A DNA stretch of 64,000 nucleotides from Delphinapterus leucas (lineage: Eukaryota > Chordata > Mammalia > Artiodactyla > Monodontidae), in assembly GCF_002288925.2 (NCBI RefSeq), contig NW_022098023.1:30995499-31059498 (forward strand), written 5' to 3'. The notes under the pieces were generated by a model. That model did no database searches and had not been told where the DNA came from. It worked only from the letters and a program-made list of their open reading frames with translations. How positions within the stretch are numbered: position 1 is the stretch's first letter; every line of letters starts with the position of its first letter. The translations under genes were made by a program, and so were the position numbers. This document shows positions 52,946 through 64,000 of this stretch, piece by piece.

Positions 52946-53084
52946 TCTGAGTAAAACAAACTAAATTTGCAAATGAAAATCATTTGGCACTCCAGCATGG
53001 TTCAGACAAAATGTACCTTTTTCAAGGACTTTCAGTAGTAATTGAATTGATGCCACATCCCTTTTTATATTTGTACTTGATATA

Positions 53085-53283
53085 GAAAGACCTTTGTTCA
53101 AACCTCTGCTTTGCTACTTACACACTAGCTTGTGACCCTGGAAAAGTCTGACCCCTTAGTTTCCGCATCAGTAAAATGAAGACAATGATGGGACCTACCT
53201 GAAGAGGTCTTGTGAGGATTAGATGAGTGAATGAATGTCAAGTGCAATGTGTGCCATTAATGAACACTAAAAAATGTCAGCTC
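53085..53283 (+). repeat. MIR SINE
   Basis: 'gtgaccctggaaaagtctga', 'ccgcatcagtaaaatgaaga' and 'gtcttgtgaggattagatga' match the MIR 5' half and core, extending to 'gtgccattaatgaacac'. Confidence 0.8.
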
Positions 53284-55734
53284 TTCCTATTTGAGGACTT
53301 CTAGTGTGGGTTTCTCGTGATTATTTGTGAGACCAAGATGATTCTTTGCTCTGCCTGTTTTGAGGACACCTTTTCATTCTGCTGTCTTGGCTCTCAGTAA
53401 AGCCACCTCTACAGTCTGTCCTGTACGTTAGCAGCTGGGGGAATTTTATACTATCCCTGCTTTTGATAGAAAGAATAACTGCTATTCTTATAGCACTTAT
53501 AAGCTGAAATTATATCTCCCAATTCCCTGAAACATGAGTTCTTTGACACTTCCTGAGCAAAAGAATGAGAAGAGCAGGCAGAGAATTTTACTGCTTGGCC
53601 GTTTCACAAACTCTGTCCTGAGCGTGACAGGTCTCCACCTGATATATATCTAATCTATGAAACTTGTAGATAACTATAGAGGTCCTTTGTTTGCTCTAGC
53701 AGTTTTTCACACTGAAAAAATGGACACAAAACATTAGATTATTGCCAAAGCTTCTGATTACCTTACCCTTTGAGCTATGTTATAGAAACATGACTTGCTA
53801 GTCAATAAATAAATGACTACATATTTTGAAACAACTAAATCATTAGGGAATGTTTTAATTGATTATTTGTAAAATGTATATTTTTAGCACAAATTTTGAC
53901 ACATATTAATTACTTAGCAATACTTCTTGATTTGTTGATTTCATTTTGCAGAAGAGACACGGAAAGTCTTCTCTGTAAGCTTTAGAAAAAGGACAGTAAT
54001 CATACTCTTTATTTTTACTTTGTCCAGTGCAAAAAAGCAACACAACATCACGATCTTTTTACCAAAAGTGCGTACAGTGAAGTTGCCTGTGCAAAGCCCT
54101 AAATATTTTCAATATTCAGAAAGCATTCATCTAACCATTATTGTAGGATCTATAGCATCCTTATTGATGATCATTGTTCGTAGAGATCCTCCTGTTAATG
54201 TCACTGTGTAGACATGCTAATGAGCAGAAAAGGTCAATATATGACAGTAGTTTTTTTGGCAAAGAGCATTGCCTAAATCTGAAAAGCAAATAATATGAGA
54301 GCACTTAAAGTCTTTGTGAGATTACAAAATATGAATGAAGTTTGTGAGTTAGTGAATAGACTATTAGAGATGTCATCTTAAACTCAGTTAACTATCTAAT
54401 AAGCTCTCATAAAATACTTCTTTCAACATAGTATGAACTTTGAAGCATAACACAGGTATCATTATCGCTTTCATTAATTACATACTTCATAGAATGATGC
54501 AAGACCTTTAACTAGACTCTAATAAACCCATCACAGTAATACTGTGAGTTATAGTATTATCTTTACTATAAAACTAAAAAAGCTAAGTCCACAGAGCTTG
54601 TCAATGTGGGAACTGGTTTTTGAATCATGCGTGTGCATATTTATATATACTAATATATATATTAATACACATACAATGTATATACACACGTGTATATTAT
54701 ACACACGTGTATATACTATAATAATATAGTATAAGTGTTATACTTTAATAAAAGCAAAAAATGAAAGAATAAACCATAAAATTTAGAAAAAGGTAGATAC
54801 AGTGTGGAGTGTTGGAACAGAGTGAAGGGATAGGGATAAAAGCTAGATTTCTGAGCATATGCTTTGTTTATCATCCCTACTGGAACACCCATATCTGTGT
54901 TCAGTCTAAATCTATTTATAGCTGCTGTTTTAATGACAGCAGAGACTACATCCATTAGAACTACAGCATCCAAGTTGATCAATTATCTTTATGTGGTAGC
55001 ATGAATAGTATGGCCATTTAAGGGTACACTTGTATAACGATCATCTGTAATGATTTTAGGATGAACACTCAAAGCTCATTCATGGAATATGATTATGGTC
55101 TAATATCTTTGGGAAATGGCACACAGAAGAATTTTCCAGAAGTCCTAAAGAATTTCCAGAAGGACTGAGGAAGTTATGTGTAAGAAGGGAAGTATGATAT
55201 GGGACTATTCGGGTGAGAAGCCAGGCCTGTTGCTCAAGCTTCAACCAGAATAGTTTCACTTCATTGTATATATTGGCCTTCAGTGTAAGATTTTCTTTAT
55301 AGAACAGGATCTGCAGCCCATAAAACAGTTTGAAAACTACTGACTTAGAGAAGAAATAAAATATTTTAATTAGAATTATCTCTCATACATTAAATCTACA
55401 TAAGATTATATATGTTTTATTATTCCACAGTATGGATTGCAAAAAAAATCCAAATATGATCAATCAAATAAAAAAGGAAATAATGACAAATTCCAAGATC
55501 AAGTATAAAAAAATATATGCTTGTACCAAATGTCAACATAGTAGTTGTTGCTGCACATGAAATTGGCTCTAGTCTTCCTAGCGGTCAAAATAAACCAGAT
55601 AAGTTACATAGCTCTTATTTTGAAAAAGAAAGGAGGAAATAACAGGGGATGCAAAGTGCTTCCTGTACTATATTCAGAAATAAATTTATTGGAAAATTAT
55701 GTGGAAAATAAGCAGTGACTTTATCAGTTAGAAT
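53284..55734. other. Unique AT-rich DNA
   Basis: No gene or repeat family recognised. A TA-rich block at 54640-54735 is listed separately. Confidence 0.4.
54681..54714. repeat. 17-bp perfect tandem duplication in a TA-rich block
   Basis: Two identical copies of 'tatacacacgtgtatat' (54681-54697 and 54698-54714), each centred on the palindrome ACACGTGT. The surrounding 54640-54735 is almost pure TA/CA. Confidence 0.9.
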
Positions 55735-56150
55735 CCCCTCAGCTGCAAGTAATGGAAATCCCAACTCGAACTAGCTTAAACAATAACGCTAACCTTGAGA
55801 AAAGAGGACCATTTCCAGAATCCCCCAGAAATCTTCTCATCATGTCTCATTGGCCAAAATTGGAGTACTTTTTCTTATATCAGTAAGTTCCTGGAAAAGG
55901 AGGAAGAATCAACTACCCTAATACTTGTGTATTATAGGGCTAAATACTGTAACAAAACTGACTTCTGTTAGAAAAGAGGAAGGAAGGATGGATACTGTTA
56001 TAGGCAACCCAACATGACTACGTCAATGATTTAATGGAAAATGTCCTTGTCATTTACCTTTACCACAATCACCAAGGTGTATTTTATATGATCATTTCTC
56101 TTGCATCTTTCTAAGATGTCAGGGGCTCCTGTGAAAGGATGTATCAGCCA
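55735..56150 (+). repeat. Old interspersed repeat, family not named
   Basis: 'ctcagctgcaagtaatggaa', 'aactcgaactagcttaaaca' and 'catgtctcattggccaaaat' resemble a widespread old mammalian repeat that begins with sequence like 'cagctgcaagtaacagaaa'. A possible relative lies at 57657-58070. Confidence 0.35.
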
Positions 56151-56287
56151 AGGCTAATGAGATTCAAATACGTAGCCTGGTTATTCAACTTTATCCAAGT
56201 GAGACTGAACTGAGAATTCCTCAATGAATGAATTGAAAGCATTTCCCTTTAACTAGAGTTTTCTAACCCAAATTAAACTTTTTTTTT

Positions 56288-56568
56288 AAATTTATTTTTA
56301 TTTTTGGCTGTGTTGGGTCTTCGTTTCTGTGCGAGGGCTTTCTCTAGTTGCGGCAAGCGGGGGCCACTCTTCATTGCAATGCGCGGTCCTCTCACTAACG
56401 CGGCCTCTCTTGTTGCGGAGCACGGGCTCCAAACGCACAGGCTCAGTAGTTGTGGCTCACGGGCCCAGTTGCTCCACGGCATGTGGGATCTTCCCAGACC
56501 AGGGCTCGAACCTGTGTCCCCTGCATCGGCAGGCAGATTCTCAACCACTGCGCCACCAGGGAAGCCCT
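56288..56568 (-). mobile_element. CHR SINE, antisense
   Basis: Antisense copy of 281 bp: T-rich tail, 'gttgggtcttcgtttctgtg', body, and head ending 'gcgccaccagggaagccct'. Flanked by a perfect duplication of 'caaattaaactttttt' beginning at 56269 and 56569. It is intermediate in length between the short and long forms. Confidence 0.96.
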
Positions 56569-57268
56569 CAAATTAAACTTTTTTTTAATGTTAAAATTAT
56601 TTTAGGTTACTTCTGTGATAAGAAACTGGGATGCTAGTATTCTGAAAAAGTAGATCCATAAGCATAAGCATGAAAGCTAGTCAAAAAAAGGAAAGAGCTG
56701 TCAATCAATTATAAAGTTTTCTCACCAGGGGGAAGACCATTTTACTTCTTCACTGTAGGAGTTCCAATAGGGAAAACCATTTTTACCTGAGAATGCTTCG
56801 TTGAATAGGCTCTAAGCAAAGTGCTTGACAGAGACCATAAACTTCCACACTAGGGAACAGGACAGTATACTTTTTCCTGAATCATATTCAGAGAATGTGT
56901 TACCATAGTAGTGCCACAGCCATAGGGTAATCTTGGTAACATCCTTGTGGGCAATTCAAGCTAAGCATCATCACCAGTGAAGGCCAGGATGGCTTATTGG
57001 CCCATTATATCTACTGTCTCGGTACCAAATAAATTTTCTAAATATGTAGAATTATTTTCAAGAGATCCATTCACATTAGGGGATTTCTGTCACAGGATAT
57101 GCTTATAGTTATATTTAGCACATCTTATCTGACAACAGATAGCAGAATCATTTTTGTCTTGTAAGGCCACGCTGGTTTCATGCTGTTAAAGCTGTCATTA
57201 CTTACTAGAGGTGCCCATATATAAAGTTTATGTAAAAAAAGCAATCAGAACATTAAGGTGTAATTTTA

Positions 57269-57476
57269 TTTTATTTTATTTTTTGCGGTACGCGGGCCTC
57301 TCAGTGTTGTGGCTTCTCCCGTTGCGGAGCACAGGCTCCGGACGCGCAGTCTCAGCGGCCATGGCTCATGGGCCCAGCCGCTCAGCGGCATGTGGGATCT
57401 TCCCGGACCGGGGCACGAACCCTTGTTCCCTGCATCGGCAGGCAGACTCTCAACCACTGTGCCACCAGGGAAGCCC
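57269..57476 (-). mobile_element. CHR SINE, short form, antisense
   Basis: Ends 'gccaccagggaagccc'. Flanked by a perfect 15-bp target duplication, 'taaggtgtaatttta', at 57254-57268 and 57477-57491. Confidence 0.97.
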
Positions 57477-57656
57477 TAAGGTGTAATTTTAAAAATAAAG
57501 GGGAGTAACTGAATCAACACTTGAAGTTATTTTAGAATAACTGGAAATCTGTGTTAATCTCCTGCATCTTGGCCCATAGCCATTTTCTTATCTACAGAAT
57601 CAATGACAAGTGAAAAGTTAATGAAAGCTACCAGGAGACTTACATTGATGAATTGT

Positions 57657-58070
57657 TCAGGATTGTATTCAGCTGCGTATTACAGAAATCTGACAAACAA
57701 TGGCTCAGACAAGTAAAGATTTTTTTTTTATCTCACATAACAAGGAATAAAGTTGAAAGCCATGTAGGACCATATACAAAGGGCCAGGCTACTGCTACCT
57801 CTGGTCATAGAAGACAGAAAGGCAGTTATACTTCTAGGCATCACATCTTTGTTCAACAAAAGAAGGATAAGATGGAGTGGCAAAAATTTACACCAATTTA
57901 GTGAGTCTGTGTATGTTTATGTGTAATGCACACTCATACCACCTAAGTTACTAGAAAGCTCCATTTTTCCATGAACACCTCCACTTATATCACATTAGCT
58001 CAATCTGGAAAACATGACCACCCTTAGCTTCAAGGGAGTCTAAGAAAAGGAATATTTTAAGCTCAATATA
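57657..58070 (+). repeat. Old interspersed repeat, family not named
   Basis: 'attcagctgcgtattacaga', 'caatggctcagacaagtaaa' and 'gaccacccttagcttcaagg' follow the order of a common old mammalian repeat related to that at 55735-56150. Confidence 0.4.
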
Positions 58071-58195
58071 TCTCTTCCCTCCAAAAATTAGGGTTCTGTT
58101 AATAAGTAAGGGAAAAATGGATGTTGGATGTACAATTAGGAGTATCTGCCTCAATTATTCTTTGGAGAGTTCTTTATCATATTAAAAAGGGCATA

Positions 58196-58452
58196 CTGCC
58201 AATGCAGGGGACACGGTTTGAAGCCCTCGTTGGGGAAGATCCTACATACCGCAGAGGTACTAAGCCCGTGAGCCACAACTACTGAAGCCCATGTGCCTAG
58301 AGGCCGTGCTCCACGACAAGAGAAGCTCCCGCAATGAGAAGCCCGCGCCCCGCAAGGAAGAGTAGCCCCTGCTCTCTGCAGCTAGAGAAAGCCCGCGCGC
58401 AGCAACGAAGACCCAACACAGCCAAAATATTTTTAAAATCTTTTTTAAATAG
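58196..58452 (+). mobile_element. CHR SINE, long form, 5'-truncated
   Basis: Begins inside the tRNA-like head ('ctgccaatgcaggggacacg'), continues with 'gagccacaactactgaagcc', 'gcgcgcagcaacgaagaccc' and an A/T-rich tail. Flanked by 'taaaaagggcata' (58183-58195) and 'taaaaaggacata' (58454-58466), so the truncation happened at insertion. Confidence 0.93.
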
Positions 58453-58544
58453 ATAAAAAGGACATAACTGTAAATTTTAGAAAAGTTGGACCAAATCCCT
58501 ACTTGCTCTTCACATCATATATTGGACTAAAAAGATATTTATTT

Positions 58545-58650
58545 ATTCACTCAAAAGTCATTATTATATGCAAATTCTGACTAGGCACTGTATTAGATGT
58601 TAAGGAGACAAATGAGACACAAACCTGCCCTCAAGGAGCTTACAATTTGG
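58545..58650 (+). repeat. Ancient LINE-derived repeat fragment
   Basis: 'ctaggcactgtattagatgt' and 'cctgccctcaaggagcttac' match the start of the old repeat listed at 4266-4880. Confidence 0.55.
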
Positions 58651-59116
58651 TAGATGAGAGAGAGTGTTAAAAAAAAAAAAAAGTGCAAAGGAGTAAAGGC
58701 AACCAGAATACGTTGCCCCCAAATATGCCTTTGACATAAAAATTACTTTGAGCTGAAGGCAATTAAAACTCAGCAAAGTCAGAAAAAACCTCCCCCTTTT
58801 CTGCCCAAAGGCAGGATATACATTCTCTTCTTACTGGAGAGAGACTCTTATCAACCTAGAGACCATCTGCAAATAAACCTTCCTCCATTAGTTTTCTTCC
58901 CAGTTTGCTGCCTTTGAAAGCCTGAAACTGCTGTCTTTTGACCTGTCATTTCTCTATCAAGTTATTGCCCGTTGTTGAAGATGCTAGGTGAGCTGAAATT
59001 TTAAGCCACCTTTTTGAGTTATCTTGGGTTTACTTTTCTCCCACCCGAAGTGTGCTACACGCAGTAATAAACTGTGTTTTTCTCTTGTTAATCTGTCTTC
59101 TTGTTAAAAGAGTCCC

Positions 59117-59322
59117 GGGGCTTCCCTGGTGGCGCAGTGGTTGAGAGTCCGCCTGCTGATGCAGGGGACACGAGTTCGTGCCCCGGTGCGGGAAGGTCCC
59201 ACATGCCGCGGAGCGGCTGGGCCGGTGAGCCATGGCCGCTGAGCCTGCGCGTCCGGAGCCTGTGCTCCGCAATGGGAGAGGCCACAACAGTGAGAGGCCC
59301 GAGTACCGCAAAAAGAAAAAAA
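59117..59322 (+). mobile_element. CHR SINE, short form, sense
   Basis: Starts 'ggggcttccctggtggcgca', runs to an A-rich tail, and is flanked by a perfect 11-bp duplication 'aaaagagtccc' (59106-59116 and 59323-59333). Very close to the copies at 37564 and 36303. Confidence 0.97.
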
Positions 59323-59333
59323 AAAAGAGTCCC

Positions 59334-60914
59334 AGCTGGAAACTTAAGGAGCGTAAAGGTGGTTTTGCCTCCCTGCAGTGGCTTTTGTCCAGTGAGTAGC
59401 AGTCACTGTAGGAAAAGTGATGCATTTTACTTGGGGAGACTGGGAATAGGGGTGTCAGGAATGACTTCATGCCAGTTAGTCACGAGCAGTATCTTGAAAG
59501 GAAGTAGGCATCTGCTAAATAGATTGCCTGGGGTGATATGGAGGAAATTGCACATTTCCATAAGTTTGAGCAAAATCACATAGGACTCAAAGAGCTTAGT
59601 GTATTGCACAAAGCTATGAGGGAATATAAAAATTAAACTCAAGTGAAAAGGAAAACACTTTGTGTAATATAGTCAATTAACAAAGAAACCATTTTCAGAA
59701 CAAAATGATATGAATTCCCAAACTTGCTGCTTAGAGAGGAAGCCCCAGTAAATCTTAGATTGAGTTCTCCTGAGAGTTTAAATAAAAATGGTGGTTTTGT
59801 TTTCCTGTCCACATCCACACAATAGTGCTGAATTAGGTTGCAATAGAGGGGTTACACACTACCAGCCTAGGGGGTAAAGTAGGATCTGTAATTCCATAGT
59901 TCATCTCTCCCAGCTGTATTGCAAAATCCATCACTTCGTCTGGCTCTAAGGGAAGGAATGTCTCTATGGAGTATCTCACAGCATTTTTATTACTCAACAT
60001 TTCCATTTTCTTGGTCCAACATCTTTTTAGTGGCTAGACCTTGATTTTTTCCGGTGAAATTGAAACTTCCGTGCAATATGGATACCATTGCTGATAAGTG
60101 AATCCTTGGAATATGTGGCTAAATGTTTCTCTTTTTTTCTCTTTGCTCAACCACATATTTTATTTTGGCTGCCATTATAACTTCCAAGCACCATTGTCCT
60201 GCCTTCATAATCTCTCTTACTAGAAAATGTAATCTGCCGATCAGTCTAGTTGGTGCTTTTATTTAAAAAATCAGTTAGGAAAAAAAATCAGTTCTGTTCC
60301 CTGGTGGGAAACAGAACTCATCCTCAAAGGTTCATAGAAAGAGATTCTAATAAGTGAACAATGTACAGAAGGGGTGAGCGGGATTAAAAAACAATAAGGG
60401 ATGATGAGGCTTTCAGAGATTAGCAATAGTCATAGCTCTTTTCAGCTGGGTCTGAAAGAACTAGGGAAAGGAGAGGCATTTCCAGAGATCAGTGAGACAG
60501 GCAACTTGGAGGAGACCCTGGGGCAATAGCTGGGAGTGTGGAGAGACCTGGCGCCAAGGAAGGTGGGGGAATAAATGCTTTGATTTTCTTCTCTCCCCTC
60601 CCCCCATCTTGTGTTGGTTCTTTCCTCTGGCCAACCCCAAGGAAAAACTGGCTGGGCAACTTTCAGGCACAAAGCAGGGAAGGGAGGAAAATAGCTCTGT
60701 TAGGAGGCAGGGAAAGCAGTAACCAGGAAATCACTCTACATATCTTTTAGGTTGACAACACTTATTTTTCATATTCCAGAAAACTCCGAGTACCAGATAG
60801 CAAATTACACTAGGCTTCTGGTTAGGATCAGATCTCCTGGCACTTGGGCACTGAAACGATGGGAGGGTTTGAGTAACATTTACTTCAACATTTTTTAAAG
60901 ACTCATTTATTTTT
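59334..60914. other. Unique DNA, nothing recognised
   Basis: No exon or repeat recognised. Confidence 0.4.
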
Positions 60915-61125
60915 AACCTGGGTTTGAATTATGGCTCCACTAATTAACTTGGTTAAATTAGTTTGTTTCTATGAACAGTTTTCCCATTTAACAAATGGGA
61001 CAAATTCATAGACTTATCAGGAAAAAGATAAATAAAATAATTTATGTTAAGCAGTCATCACAGTGACCATCACATTGCAAGTACTTTGTTTTGTAAATAT
61101 TGGCTATTATTATTAGAAATTATAA
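60915..61125 (+). repeat. MIR SINE
   Basis: 'cctgggtttgaattatggct', 'cagttttcccatttaacaaa' and 'gaccatcacattgcaagtac' match MIR on the plus strand. 'acattgtgagagttaaatgg' at 61183-61202 suggests a second, overlapping MIR piece up to about 61260. Confidence 0.65.
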
Positions 61126-61245
61126 ACTTGGCTATTTTAACCAAGTAGCTTAGGATACAGAAACAATACCTACATCATAACATTGTGAGAGTTAAATGGA
61201 TAAATAAATAGAAAGCACTTGGGGGAAAAAAAGGCCAAAAGCTAG

Positions 61246-61278
61246 TATTGTTGTTGTTGTTATTATTATTATTATTAA
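61246..61278. repeat. (TTG)n(TTA)n microsatellite
   Basis: A run of five TTG-type and about seven TTA-type triplets. Confidence 0.9.
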
Positions 61279-62264
61279 TAGATCATACTTTAATAATATA
61301 TTCATTGACTATACATTCCTGCTTTTTAAAACATAAGTGCATGTTTTTTAAAAGCAGGAGATAAAAGAACACGTGCAGTATTGTCCCATTTTTGTAAAAA
61401 TTGTATGTCCCATGATACCCAGTGAAGAATTTTAAAGTATTTTACCAAAATGAGTACACTTAAAAGTTGCTAGCTTAAGTAGTGGAAATAACACACCACC
61501 ACTATGGAACATGACTCTGTTTTGGAAGGGGCACCAGGATGGCCACTTAATTTTACACACTTTGGAAAATGACCCTCATCATTGACCAGTCCGTAGATCT
61601 TGAGAAACTACCTTGAGGGAATTCTCTGTGATAGAGTGTGCTTGCTGACTTTAGGAACAATGATGTCTGATGCACATTTAATTATCCACTTTGGCATCAT
61701 ACTTCTCTTACGATATAAAATTTGTCTGCAGCCCTCCTTGGGCTGCAAAAGGAGGCATTGTATCCATTTTTTGAGGTGAGGTCATCTTAAGAAAGGTGGT
61801 GTAGGATTGAGAGCAATGATGAGAACCATGTGACTGTGAACTACAAGGAACTCTACAGTGAATAAAGGAAGAGCTTTCTAAACATGAAGAAATCCAGTCC
61901 TTTATCTGCTTAAAACATTTATGGTCTATTCCTGAATGTGTACATTAAGTTGAGAAGAATTAAGACTTCAGTGTAATTCATTCATCATCCCTTTGGAGTG
62001 ATATGTAAAGATTTTAGAAAGATAAAGATTGACAGGCAGACCATAATGGAAGAACATCTAGATTAAACGTCAGCATTCTGAAATACTGAAGACATTGATT
62101 TGATTTTCCAGAGCAAAATGAAGTTGAAAAAAAAATCATGAAAGATGATGTAAATGAATGTTTTATGCTAGAAATGATATTCACCAATTATATTTTAAAC
62201 TGCTGCCATTTTTTCCATCTTCATTGTAATCACAAAGTTCACATGTAATCTTGGCTTGCCAGGA
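61279..62264. other. Unique AT-rich DNA, nothing recognised
   Basis: No recognised gene or repeat. Confidence 0.4.
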
Positions 62265-62600
62265 CCTCCTAAAACCCTTCAATGGCTTCCATCTGCATTT
62301 TGAATAAAACTGAAACTTTATGCTCTGACATTAAAAACCCTATCAGGTCTTACTCCTGAATAGTTTGAAATCTCATCTACAAAGCTGCTTAATGACTGTG
62401 TTCCAACTGCCCTTGAATATGGGAAGATTCTTCTCCTCTCAGGGACTTCACACTTGTTCTTCCTTCAGACTGGAACACGTTCCTTCAAGATATTTGCATT
62501 GTTGGCTTTTTCTTTTGATTGTGACCTCTATTCAAATGTCACCTCCTCAGAGAGGCTTTTGATGACTCTCATTTCTAAAGTCCTTTAATAGTTTACTTTC
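62265..62600 (+). repeat. L2 LINE 3' end
   Basis: 'acccttcaatggcttccatc', 'cagggacttcacacttgttc', 'cttcagactggaacacgttc' and 'caaatgtcacctcctcagag' are in the order of the L2 3' end, an old LINE inactive in placental mammals. Confidence 0.8.
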
Positions 62601-63758
62601 CCTGAGGCTTATCTCATTACATGAAATTAGAGCTTCTATTTATTTTTTCTGCTCTTGTGTCTGCCTAGTTGGCCTGGGGAGAATCACTGGAGGTGTAATA
62701 TCTGGGCAGCTCAGGAGCCCTACTGGGATGGAGAGTTGATTAAAACTGGTTGAGGCTGACCAGATGCCCTCAAACATTCACTATCAGCTCCATATCAACC
62801 CTAACTCCACCTTCCCCACCACCTGTAATCCAGGTTTGGTAGCATACAACCTAAGGGCACTGCCTCTTCTATGTCTGTTTATTTTTAAGAGGCATTACCT
62901 GACCAAGAATTAGCAAACAGAATCTTCAGTAGTGGTTCTGTGGCAGCTGGATTTCTCTGTGCTAGAGTTCATCCCCTCCCCCTCCTCAAACACACAAGGA
63001 AAATATACTGAAGTATGGTAAATATATTTAAAATATAAGGGGAGATGTTAAACATATATATGTAGCATATACAATACTATGATATAGTAATATATAATAT
63101 TTATTTATAATATATAAAAAGAGAAGTTATTTTTAAAAGAGAACCATGTGGTGGTATGGAGTATAAAAAATAGAATAGGAAAATTACAGAACACAATGGT
63201 TGGGAAAAAAGTAGGACAAAAGTAGAACAAATTAGAGAGCTGGAATATCAAGTTGGGAAAGTCCCTGATGGCAGAAGGAAAAGAAAAAAAGAGAGTGAAA
63301 ATAAAAAGAGATGTGGAAGATATACATAGAATTGTCAGATCTAGAAATTAGATGCCCCAGAAGGAGAGTAAAAGACTGGATAGCATGGAATATTTCAAGA
63401 AATTCCCAAAATTAAAGGATGAAAGCCCCAAGTTTCAAAGTGCTTATAGAGTGCCAAAAAGAAGGCCCCATACTCAGATACAATACAGTAACATTAAAGA
63501 ATGTCAAAGCACAAATTTTAAAGGTTCAAAAGAGAAAGAGTAGATTATTTAAAAAGAACAACAAGATTCATACTGACATCATTCATTTCAACATGAATTC
63601 TAGATTAAAAAGACAATAGGGTAATATTTTAGAGTAAAATAATTATGAAAATAGAACTAGATGTGCAACCAAATTGTCATTTAAATGGGAGGGTATGATA
63701 AAATATATTGTGGTAAATAAGTCTTTAAAATATTTTTTTCACAAGACAACCCACTTTA
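62601..63758. other. Unique AT-rich DNA
   Basis: TA-rich at 63045-63125. Nothing recognised. Confidence 0.4.
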
Positions 63759-63770
63759 AAAATGCTCTTG

Positions 63771-63790
63771 GGGAGTCCCCTGGGGAAAAA
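63771..63790 (+). mobile_element. 20-bp SINE-like micro-insertion
   Basis: 'gggagtcccctgggg' followed by A's, flanked by a perfect 12-bp duplication 'aaaatgctcttg' (63759-63770 and 63791-63802). The G/C part resembles the first bases of a CHR SINE ('ggggcttccctggtgg') and the A's its tail, so this looks like a retro-insertion with almost all of the body missing. Confidence 0.55.
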
Positions 63791-64000
63791 AAAATGCTCT
63801 TGAAGGAAACAATGAAATAAGAAGGGTAATAAATTCTGGAGGTTGTTATAAGAGATATGGGAAATAAGGATGATAAAATACCATCTAATTCCAATGTGAA
63901 CATTGTTATCAAAGAAAGCTGAGATGAAAAAAAGATAATAAAAAATTTTAAAAACTCAATAGAAAATTCCAGACAATATCAAAAAAGGTAGACAGAGACC

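Noticed and set aside
59030..59583. 146- and 160-codon open frames on opposite strands
   Set aside because: Both read through the CHR SINE at 59117-59322 and unique flanks; no family resemblance.

Overview
This is a piece of mammalian nuclear DNA, almost certainly from a cetacean and probably a toothed whale. Eight copies of a tRNA-derived SINE of the CHR family are present (opening 'gcttccctggtggcgcag', internal B box close to 'ggttcgtgcccc'). CHR SINEs are known from whales, hippos and ruminants. I saw no ruminant Bov-A/BovB or pig PRE-1 sequence, and the short CHR form seen here is abundant in whales. The LINE-1 copies have the cetartiodactyl 5'UTR and 3'UTR. The species itself cannot be read from the sequence.

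There is no convincing protein-coding exon. The long open frames are decayed LINE-1 ORF2/ORF1, read-through of SINEs, or translations of a triplet-rich polypyrimidine tract. The main candidate for a host gene is a CpG island at about 27.58-28.13 kb with a near-consensus splice donor at 28221/28222; it lies in a repeat-poor stretch (about 25.4-28.4 kb) and looks like a promoter or first exon of a gene I cannot name.

Layout: 1-1978, antisense LINE-1 ORF2. 1979-8301, mostly unique DNA with a hAT element that kept a perfect 8-bp target duplication (3791-4049), a MER5A-type element, an old LINE-like fragment and a MIR. 8302-11263, a CHR SINE and sense LINE-1 pieces. 11264-24790, a nested block: an ancient antisense LINE-1 interrupted at 13720/24462 by a 10.7-kb composite of two younger LINE-1s joined head to tail, which itself carries a CHR SINE. 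25-36 kb, the repeat-poor part with the CpG island, several MIRs, an old hAT element and an MLT1-type LTR. 36-46 kb, an inverted CHR pair, a (CA)n tract, old LINE/L2/MIR pieces, one LTR inserted into another LTR of the same family, and a 440-bp polypyrimidine tract. 46-56 kb, mostly unique DNA with a long-form CHR SINE and another ancient antisense LINE-1. 56.2-59.4 kb, a cluster of four CHR SINEs. 59.4-64 kb, mostly unique DNA with MIR, L2 and a 20-bp micro-insertion.

Nothing here works together as an operon or pathway. The value of the window is its insertion history, the CpG island and a few non-B-DNA tracts. Family names were recalled by eye without a repeat library: CHR, L1, MIR, MER5A and MLT1 are firm, others are marked as tentative.
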